Position numbers and translations under genes: made by a program. A stretch of DNA of 64,000 nt from Malania oleifera (lineage: Eukaryota; Streptophyta; Magnoliopsida; Santalales; Ximeniaceae). The notes below the pieces were generated by a model, which saw nothing but the letters and a program-made list of their open reading frames with translations, had not been told where the DNA came from and did no database searches. Position 1 is the first letter of the stretch. Every line of letters starts with the position of its first letter. The stretch is from assembly GCF_029873635.1 (NCBI RefSeq), contig NC_080419.1:67781323-67845322 (forward strand). The letters are read 5' to 3'. Positions 10,656 to 20,000 of this stretch are shown in pieces.

Positions 10656-13345
10656 TCTTTGTCAAGGCTAATAGAATTGCTCATTGGCATCCCCAATGGC
10701 TTTCCACCTTCTATATCAAGTTTCTTAAGCCAGTATCTTATATACTTCGATTGATTTATGAATGTGTCATTCTTAGCTTGCTTGATCTGAAGGCCAAGGA
10801 AATATGTCAACTCGTCCGCCCATTATGCTCATTTCAAACTCATATTGCATGCATTTAGCGAATTCCTCACATAACTCCTCATTTGTAGCACCAAAGATAA
10901 TGTCATCAACATATATTTTTTGACAAGCATATCATTATCTTTAGACTTTATGAATAGGGTGCTATCCATTTTCCTTCTAATGAAACTATTTTCTAAAAAG
11001 AAGCCACTTAAACGTTCGTACCAAGCTCTAGGATTTTGTTTTAGTCCATATAAGACTTTTGTTACTCTAAACACCTGATTAAGAAAATGAAAGTTCTCAA
11101 ATCCTGGGGGTTGCGCAACATACACTTCTTCAATTATAAATCCATTCAAGAATGCACTCTTCACATCCATTTGATAAAGTTTGAAAATTTTATGAGATGC
11201 GTATGCTAGTAGCATTATAATTGCTTCTATTTTAGCTATGGGAGCAAAGGTCTCATCATAATCAAATCCTTCTTCCGGATTGTTACTTTGTGCTACTAGT
11301 CTAGCCTTGTTATGGACCCCAATTTCGTTCTCATCCTTCTTGTTCCTAAACACCCATTTAGTTCCAATTACCGAGTGATCAGTGGGCCTAGGATCTAACT
11401 TCCAAACCTTATTCCCTTCACATTTATTCAACTCCTATTGCATGGCTACTATTCATGATTCATCATTAATTGCCTCATTTATGTTCTAGGGTTGCTCTTG
11501 AGATAGGAACGCACAATGATTGCATGGATTCTTTAATGAGGATCTAGTGGACACTCCTAATGAAGGTTCACCTATAATTTGATCTTTGGGGGGATTCCTT
11601 ATGAACTTCCACTCCTTAGGCAATTTAGACTGACCTTGAGAGTTATCATTTAAGGGTGTGCTGATTTCATTACTCTCATCTTTCATTTCATTGATTGCTA
11701 TGTCTTCTAAACTTTTTCTTACTTCTACTCCATCAACATCAATGGGTTTAGAAGAGAAAGGATTAGCCTCATCAAAAGCTACATGAACAAATTCTATAAT
11801 TGAAAGAGTTCTTTTGTTGTACACTCTAAAGGCTTTGCTATTCATAGCATATCTTACAAAGATTCCTTCATCTAATTTGGCATCAAACTTTCCTAGGTCC
11901 TCTTTGTCATCTAAGACAAAGCACTTACATCCAAAAATATGGAAGTAAGATATATTTGGTTTTCCCCATTTTCAGAATTCATATGGGGTCTTTTCTAGGC
12001 CAATCCTAAATGAGTTCTGTTCATTACATAACAGGCAGTGTTCACTGTTTCAACGCAAAAACATTTAGGTAGGTTATTCTTGTTCAATATGGTCCTACCC
12101 ATTTCTTGAAGTGACCTATTCTTTCATTCAACAACTCCATTTTGTTTAGGTGTATGAGGTGTTGAGAAGTTGTGAGATATTCCATGTTCAGTACAAAAAT
12201 TCTGAACATCTTTATTTTTAAGTTCTCGAACTGGATTACTCCTAATGCTTAGAATGCCATACCCCTTTTCATTTTGAAGCTTCTTGCATAAGTTTATCAA
12301 CATCTTACAAGATTCATCCTTAAAGGATAAGAAAAGCACCGAAGGTAAATTTGGAGTAGTCATCAACTATGATGAATACATATTGCTTTCCTCCTAGGCT
12401 TAGATTTTTGGTGGGGCCAAATAAATCTAGATGGATAAGTTATAATGGCCTACTAGTGGAGATATGCTTCTTCTTCTTGAAACTTGTCTTGGTTTGCTTC
12501 CCAAGTTGACAAGCATCACACAACTTGTCCTTTACAAACTTAGTGCTAGGTAGATCCTTGATTAAATTTTTTTTTTTTTTTTTTGCTAATTTGGAAAATA
12601 GGTCCATACTAGCATATCCTATTCTCCTATGCCACAACCAACTAGCTTCATTCACGACTATGAAGAATTGAACTTCTCGAGATATTAGGTTTTCAAAGTT
12701 AATGCAATATACACTATCAACCCGATTAGCAATAAACAAGGTGTTACACTTTTCACTATGTTCAGCTATGCATTTGTCTTGTTTAAATATTACTTCAAAA
12801 CCTTTGTAACTTAGTTGACTAATGCTTATCAGATTATGTTTTATCTCTTCTACTAATAAAACATCATCAATCTCCAAGGAGGGTTCCATACTGACTTTAT
12901 CGATGCCAATATTTTTTCCTTTAGCATTGTCTCTAAAGGTGACATATCCACCACCATCCTTTAGTGTAAATGAGGTGAACTTGGACTTGTCTCCAGTTAT
13001 ATGCCTTGAGCACCCACTAGCCAAGCACCATTTGTCTTTTTTGGTATGGACCTAAAGCATACCTACATAAAGAGATTCAATGTGTTACTTTTGGTACCCA
13101 AACCTTCTTAGGTCTTTTTGAATTTGATTTATTTTCTACTTTTACTTTCCATACTTTATTAATTTCAACATTCCTTCTTTTGTATGGACATTCAAACTTT
13201 ATGTGCCCCTTCTCCTTACATAAGAAACATGTAGTGTGTTCATATGTATTGACTGAATATGTACTAGCATAGTTTTTAGAGGCTTTTACAAAGTACCCCA
13301 TGCAAAGGTTCTTTTTCCTTGTGTTCTCATCCATTGAAACCTATT
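10656..13345 (-). pseudogene. Copia element F, left part: second zinc knuckle to RT
   Basis: On the minus strand, from right to left. The second gag CCHC knuckle CFLCKEKGHIKFEC is at about 13230-13190. The protease start reads ASGCSRHITG where copia elements normally have DSGCSRHMTG, so the catalytic Asp is lost. Pre-integrase and HHCC domains (WHRRIGYASMDL, CDACQLGKQ) occupy 12440-12800, with a T-run at about 12568 giving extra lysines. In the integrase core RSNPVREL replaces the second Asp region; NGVVE is kept near 12130. The linker is at 11486-11845. RT (10656-11431) has [12 protein letters not shown] and GLKQNPRAWYERLSGF, with the YVDD region out of frame. It stops at SISLDKD against the A2 LTR; the rest of RT, RNase H and the 3' LTR are not in the window. 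The gag N-terminal part is at 26817-28348. Confidence 0.88.
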
Positions 13346-13835
13346 TGTTGACTTTTTGGCTAGATCCCTATTTTGATTGTGACAAACCACAGTATCTCAT
13401 CTGCGTGCTCTGAGTATTTGAGCAGGTTTATGTTTTAGTTGGTACAAATGACGATGCAATTTGGAAACCATAAAGGGCACCTAAATGAGCATACCTTGGT
13501 GCATTCCATGGAATCACAAAGCAACAGCGCATGAAGAATGTTTTTTGTTTGCATTTTTATTTATCAAGGGTTTGTAATTATTATCAAAGGTCCATAATAA
13601 TTCATGCATGACATGCATGGTTTGATTGTAAGCTTAGCAATGACCTTAGATAGACCGTAGGTTAATCAGAAGACCCTAGATAAGACTTCAGTCAACCTTC
13701 GGTCGACTGAAGCCAAGTTTTTAGGCTAAATTAAAAAGGCCTAGACCATAGATAGATCCTAGGTCCCTGTGCAGAAATTCTGTTCAAAATCAAGACCAAA
13801 AATTGAAAATTGTAAGGGCTTTGAGTGACTGAACC
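13346..13835 (+). repeat. Solo LTR E, left part (U3 head)
   Basis: It starts TGTTGAC inside the F gag/pol frame and is preceded by CTATT (13341-13345). It contains AACCTTCGGTCGACTGAAG near 13695. It is split by BD at GAACC (13831-13835) and continues at 25208. Removing E and one CTATT rejoins the F frame as KEGIGFNG. Confidence 0.82.
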
Positions 13836-15849
13836 TGTTAGGATTGGTGTATTTCGAAGAAGGGGGGGTGAATTGGAATTTAAACTCTTTCTCCTAGGTT
13901 AAGTAAGATATCAGTATTATTTCGCAACCTAGGGTCTTTCTAAGTAATCCCAAATGCGCAGATAAGATTAATATGTAGAAAATAAATCCTGCGCAACATT
14001 CATAACATAACATACACGTGCAATAAATAAATTTGCAGAAAAATTAATGCACACAAGATATGTTATCGGGGTTCAGCCAATACTGCCTACATCCTCGCCT
14101 TGACTCACAAACACAAGGATTACCACTATTGCTCACTTAATGGGTGGAGTGGCAATGGTTACAACCAAGTCAATTAGTGGGGCTGACCTCAACCTAAACA
14201 CACCTTAATAGGATGGTGCACCTAGCTTTCTTAACTGGGTCAAAGCCAATCCGAGACTATTTTCCAAGGCTAGTCTCCCTCTTCAGGCCCTTGCTTGGAA
14301 TACAATAATGAAATACAAATTTTTGTGTACAAACATATGCTTCTTAACTAATTAGATGTGTACTAATATGCTCAACCAAATAATGCACTCACATATGATA
14401 AGATATCAAGCTCAAGTGAGATTTTGTTAACCAATGTGGTAACTCTCAAACAGGATGTAAATCAATGTGTGTATGTGAGAGTGAGGCTTTTGATGTCAAT
14501 CCAACATGCTTGTAATGTGGTTTCATAAGCTTTCTATAACCCTAACTGATATCTCAAACAATATTTCTTAAATATCAAGCACAGTAGATAATAGGGTTTC
14601 AATCTTGCTAAAAATGTTTTCACCAAAGCACAAATCAAGCTTAGGAAAACTTGCAATGAGGATGTAGGATCATAAGCCACACAAGGGTTTTTCCTAATCA
14701 AATATTTATGAATGAAATATTATGGGAAAAACCTTAGCTAACTCTCTAAAAATAAACACATAATCAAATATAAACAAGGGAGAGTTTAGCTTATACAAAG
14801 AGTATAAAGAACACTACCTTCTCTCAAGATTAATGACTAGATGAGTATAGGTGGTAGATTTTTATAATAAGATTGAAGAGGTATGAAGATATAGAGTTTT
14901 TGGACAAAAATATTTTCAGATAATTTTTCCTAATCTCAAATCCTAATCCATGCTTAATTTTTTGCAAATAATAGGCTATATATAGAATTTGGAAAAAAAT
15001 ATAGCTGTTGGGGACACACTAGGTAATTTTGAAAAATATTAAGTTAAATTAAAGTAACATAATTTAACTCTTAATAAAAATTCAACAACCTGAGAGGCTC
15101 TGTCGATCGAACTTGAGGTTTGGTTGACCGCAGTGTCTAGTTTAGTCAACCGTTGAAAAATTGAACTGTAAATGTGGTCGACCATCTTGAGGGTTTCAAA
15201 GGCGATTTTCCAAATCCGTGCAATTCAATCGACCGGGTCAATTTGAACTACGTGGTTTGGTCGATCGGGTGGTTGGCATTTCCCACGTAGGGGTTCGTTC
15301 GACCAAGGCGTTGCATATATAATCTTGGTTGGTCAACCGAGCAATTAACTTGTTGACCAAGGGAGGTTCGGTCGACTAGAGCTTGTGTGTATATATATGG
15401 TTGATTGACCGAGAGGTCAACCTGTTGACCTGGTAGGAGTTCAGTAGACCAAGGATGTTAGTGTAACTGAGGTCGATCAACCGAACATGCCAATTTCAGA
15501 ATTTTCGGTCTTTTTCTTTTTAAAATGTTTTCCCTATTCATGTGATGATTAACTTAAATTTGATTGGGCTTTAATTTATGCTTGCGTGGGGAACCTAAGG
15601 TCAATCTAGGCCTTTTTGAGCTTAAACCCTTTCATGCACGATATCCATTAATTATTATAGACCACAATGCCTTAAATATCACAGACCTGATTAAAGAAAT
15701 ACAATTGATAAATATTATGGGTCCTTGTTTTCTTCAAGTCCATGTGCATCATATAGAAACCTCCAATTGATCTTGGACACAAACTTATCAGGCATTAAGT
15801 ACCAAGGTATTTGTCATAATCAAACGGGATCTGACCTATAAGGTCAAAA
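13836..15849 (-). repeat. 3' LTR of BD (LTR B)
   Basis: The plus strand starts TGTTAGGATTGG and ends GGTCAAAA, where GGTCAACA is expected. Near-identical stretches are shared with 23196-25202. The word cluster (GGTCGACC types) is at about 15100-15490. The TATA-like box is near 14971-14985 on the minus strand. The conserved R-U5 block with GCCTACATCCTCGCCTTG is near 14085. Confidence 0.88.
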
Positions 15850-15881
15850 ATCTCCCCTTTTTTGATTATGAAAAATACCTT
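15804..15881 (-). other. Inverted repeat with PPT at the BD 3' LTR junction
   Basis: Plus-strand AAGGTATTTGTCATAATC begins the LTR arm (15804-15824), which pairs with 15861-15881 at 20 of 21 positions, the best of the six. The polypurine tract, read on the minus strand (15850-15863), lies between the arms. A degenerate second purine tract is near 15903. Confidence 0.75.
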
Positions 15882-16537
15882 ATGCAAAAGTGGGTACAGC
15901 CAAGAAAGGCTCTCACTGAACCTATGCATAAGGGAAATGTAAAGATTTTAAAAGTTCAAAAATTTCAAACTCATTTTCCTAAGGTATCTAATTTTGCCTA
16001 ACTTATCCCCCTTTTGGTAACATCAAAAAGGGCTAAGAAATATAGCATGAAGGCAATGATCGTTTAGATACAAAAGATAAATTGGGAAGACTTTTGAAAA
16101 ATTTGGTAGCATGCCGTTTGAAAATAAAGCATTTCCCTAGGTAAATTTGTACGTAAGTGACCTATTTGAGTTCAAATTTTCAATTTTCATAACAATCGAC
16201 TCAAATAGTCTAATATGATTAATAATTATTACTTTCAGCATCCAGAAAGATAATATAATCATACAACACACAATGAATGACAAAGTATGAAATATAACAA
16301 ATAAGCACACAAACAATACAACTGGTTATTAAAATAATTTAAATGACATGAAAACATGGTTTAGACCATAAATATATGCAAACCATTGCAGTTGAAAACA
16401 TATCATAAGACTCATGAAAGATTTGAGTTTAATACACACGGCATATGATAGCAAGTAAAGGGTTTGAGTACAAACATAGTCTAACAAGTTCGCATGCATT
16501 TTCATGTGAAGTTATCGAACTAGTTGTGCAATGTAGA

Positions 16538-16591
<54 letters not shown>

Positions 16592-16666
16592 AATAGGGCA
16601 AGATATAAAAGCTTTTTGATTTGAAAGAATTTCTTGTCAATTGCCAAAAATATAAGTATGTGTATA

Positions 16667-16706
<40 letters not shown>

Positions 16707-18041
16707 ACAACTATATTAATATATTTTCCCTTTATGATATTATCAAGAAATACTGGGGGTACTTGCTGAAAAAGAAACCTTAAAGATCATGCAAACAATA
16801 ATTTTATAATTTAGCATTTTAAGCACATGCATAATATAACTAGACAAAAATAACCATATAGAACCTAAGGATCTCATAAATATAAACACAAGGATCATAT
16901 GGCAAAAAGATGATAGTGGCAAAATAGTCATATATTAATTTAAGATATTTAGGAAAATATTTCATTTAAGCATATGCCACAGTGACGTTCAACATACATC
17001 TAAGTTGAGAATATTGGAGAGTATAGCATGATGGGAGTTTTACGCTTAGATACTCCCCCTTTCAATTTGAATTATAGCTTGGATGAAATAAGTTACTTAT
17101 ACTCATCAAGATCGATTTTACAAAGTTGTCAAGAGTATAAGTCATTCATTTTAAATATCTTAAAATAAATATACTGGTAAGGATTAATTTACTCTTCTAT
17201 GCAACTAGTATAGCTATCCCTATCGATTACACATGTAAAAGAAAAGATATATTAAGGCATGGAATGATACTCATAACCTAGAGCAAGTCCATTAAGCTTT
17301 TTTCCTAGAGATATAGCTACGCTCCTCTAAATGCTTGATGATTATGCTAGGTTGGAGATTAATTTTCATTTAGATTTCACTCATCCTTTCATAATGTTTT
17401 AACTTGTATTTCATTATAATCTTCAATCTACCTATTTTTTTTTCTATATAAAAAATATATATTTTTCAAAATTTCGGCAGTATTTTATCTAAAAATGTGA
17501 TTTATCCTATAAAGAATCTTCCAATTTCAAAACATTTAAATATATATGCACAAGCAACTCCAGATGATTCAAATTAAAAATGAGCCAAGCACAGCCATTT
17601 TAAAATCCAAAAACAGATTTTCCATGCACATGCAATATAACATTTTAATGTTTTTGGGAAAATGTCTACCAAAAATCTGACAGTATGTCGTCTGTAAATA
17701 GGACATTTCCCAAATTAACCTACACAAGAACATTCTCAAACATATAGTATACCACAAGTTTAGAGCATGCGAGAACCTAATTATCTACCAGCATGCAATT
17801 TCACATCCACCGCATCCGCCATGCAGGAGGCATTCTAAACTAAACATGCAACCAGGTAGTCAACAATTTATATACATGTACCATTCATCATAAAATATTC
17901 ATGAAAAGAATAGAGAACAGCAACCAGATATATAATCACCTAATCATGGGAACATATAGAACACATCAGTAATGAACAACCAATGCTCCCCCTCAGCCAA
18001 TAACTACTGATAAATATAAGTAACTACAAATGACCTAACTA
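15882..18041 (-). other. BD 3' noncoding region with AT microsatellites and a repeated motif
   Basis: No coding sequence is supported in these 2.1 kb. Copies of a motif centred on GCATGCCGTTTGAAAATA lie at 16099-16138 and 17675-17711, with a degenerate copy at 17465-17506. AT repeats lie at 16541-16587 and 16661-16706. Short frames here are low-complexity and have no family resemblance. Confidence 0.65.
16541..16587. repeat. (AT)n microsatellite
   Basis: About 23 uninterrupted AT units; a second, interrupted TA tract is at 16661-16706. Both lie in the 3' noncoding region of BD. Confidence 0.95.
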
Positions 18042-19444
18042 TCAACAGAAACCACAATGGATAGTGGGTGTAAGTATGGTGTAGTCAGTGAAAGAGAAAT
18101 AAAAGGAATGTAAGTAGATTATAGATACATACTGGAGAATAATAATAATAATGTTGATGATGATGATGATCTTTGATACTGCAGGGTGCTTTCCTGGTGA
18201 CAATATATCACCTCCATCATCAACGCCATCGCCCATATCTAGTTCAAAGTCCATCGTCATCCGATCTCTATCATCCTGCAACTCATAGACGCAATTATTT
18301 AGCTCAATGAAATTAACAGCAATGATCCTCTCTCACTCCTTATACCTGTTCCCTAAAGAGATAGAGAACTCCGTGAACTCATCCCGAAGAGCTGAGTACT
18401 GAGCACTAGATGACAAAGCCATGTCCCTTAGCCCTTGATGTCAGACTAAATGGACTGAGTAACCTAATACTGCGAATCTCTGTGATGCGCAAATGAGTCC
18501 GTAAAACTGGTGATGGCAACCATCAGATCAGCATTCATCAACTACGAAGGCTTTGGAGGCATCTTTCGTGGGGCCTCCTCCTGAGCTGCAACTCCCCTAG
18601 CACCTATGGGCAACAACATGTTGCCGGCCAGCTCATACCCCATCAACCTCAGGGTAGCTGAGGAGAACATATATACACCCCTCCTTCTCTTTAGCATGAC
18701 CACATTTGATCAGGTGACTCCCATCATAAGAAATAGTATGTTTATAATTTCCCAACATGGCATAATAATCCTCCACTCAATCGTCTTAGCCATCATCCAA
18801 CAGATCATCAAATTGGGCATATCAAGATTCTTTCTCGCAAACAGACACCACATAACAAAACAGTCAAGGAAAGAAACATGCACCCTAGATCTTACCTTAG
18901 GCAAGATATTGTATGTGATCAGGTGGTGAACTATTTTGCCCTCTAAGGTAAAGGATCTGTAGTTCGGCGGGTGATTTGGACTAGCAGCCAGTGGATCAGT
19001 CATAGTCAGGTTTACAAAAGTCTCAATAATAAACTTTTGTTCATTTATCTAGGAGGTCACTGAGTCAGGGCACTCAAAATCACCTCGCCCTATATCCATA
19101 ATATCTGACAAATATTCATCATTAAATCTAATATCAGCCTACAAAACCCTAGAGTAATATCCGTTCTCATCATTGCCTAAGTTGGCGTAAAATAACCTAA
19201 CATATGTGGGATAGTGTCTGCTAGGCTGATATGTGATAAACGATCTCCAACCCTGATATCGAAACATGTCCATAATGTTGCTAAAATGTTGTTCCATAAA
19301 CTGAAGATCAAGAATCTTACCTAATATAACTTCCTTGGGGTGAAACTCCCTCTCATATCTGATCTTGGCAGGTTCTGACAAAAACCAGCTGTCCTCATCG
19401 TAGGTGACATCCTGAGCATCAATAAGCTTATCTGGTCATGTCAT
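18042..19444 (-). pseudogene. Accessory ORF (aORF) of BD, putative-plant-transposon-protein-like
   Basis: The likely start codon is at 19444 on the minus strand, about 110 bases after a TATA-like box. Recognisable pieces in order are DAQDVTYDEDSWFLSEP, HPKEVILGKILDLQF, GWRSFITYQPSRHYPTYVRL followed by FYANLG (about 19270-19190), IVHHLITYNILPK, FLDCFVMWCLFARKNLDM (about 18870-18820), a GYELAGNMLP segment and an acidic tail with ELDMGDGVDDGGD (about 18240-18200). Stops and frameshifts interrupt it; the third codon is already a stop. The core resembles the plant transposon domain I know as Transposase_32 (PF20167), judged by eye. Homologous copies lie in L and K at the same place, which is the position of the env-like ORF in SIRE1-type elements. 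Its function is unknown; no signal peptide or membrane segment is evident. Confidence 0.65.
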
Positions 19445-19551
19445 GGATGTTAATGGAAGTGATTTTGGTGCTGGATTGAGAATATAGAGTAATATTCAAG
19501 GAAACAGCGGAGGAGTTCTGAATTTTTTTCGGTGAAAATGAGTCATTTTAC

Positions 19552-19860
19552 GCAGGAAATATATATAGATCCACGAGGTTCAATCGACCATGGACAAGTT
19601 CGGTCGACCAAAGTTTAATATTCTTCAAAAAACACTCATGTTTGGTCGACCAAGAGAATTTTGAATTGAAATGGATGGTCTACCGAAGAAGAGTTCGGTT
19701 TCGAGTTTGGTTGACCGAGGGGTTGAAAGAAGTGGGTTCGGTCGACCGAAGTTTGTCAGTTCGAAAGTGGTCAGTCAACCGAAGAGTCAAAGTCCATTGT
19801 ACGGTCAAACGAAGAGGCTATTTCATTTGATGATGGTCGACCGAACTCAATCAACTTTTC
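19552..19860 (-). promoter_or_regulatory. Internal U3-like word cluster and TATA-like box upstream of BD aORF
   Basis: Minus-strand order is cluster (19860-19580), then GATCTATATATATTTCC (about 19571-19555), then the aORF start at 19444. The words are those of the BD LTR: the 13-mer GTTCGGTCGACCA occurs here at 19598 and in LTR D at 24648, and GTTCGGTCGACCGAAG at 19736. The LTRs show the same order of cluster, TATA-like box and transcribed part. An internal promoter is an inference. The stretch 19861-20000 between this and gag shows nothing recognisable. Confidence 0.6.
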
Positions 19861-20000
19861 AATTTTGATCAAATTTTGACCTAAGCTCTTCTTTAAGGGT
19901 AACACATGACTTTTCCACTTAGGAGGGGATAAATTTTGAGGTCTTCTAAGTTTAACTACCTCCCAAGTTGTTGGTTACATCTACCCCCCTAAGTCTTATC

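Noticed and set aside
16429..16710. Minus-strand frame made of Ile and Tyr
   Set aside because: It is the translation of AT microsatellites.
18606..18929. 107-codon plus-strand frame
   Set aside because: It lies opposite the BD aORF, whose minus-strand frame carries motifs shared with L and K.
19642..19868. Two overlapping plus-strand frames rich in VDRG/FGRP words
   Set aside because: They are translations of the repeated GGTCGACC words; no homologous protein is suggested and the repeats have a better explanation as a noncoding cluster.
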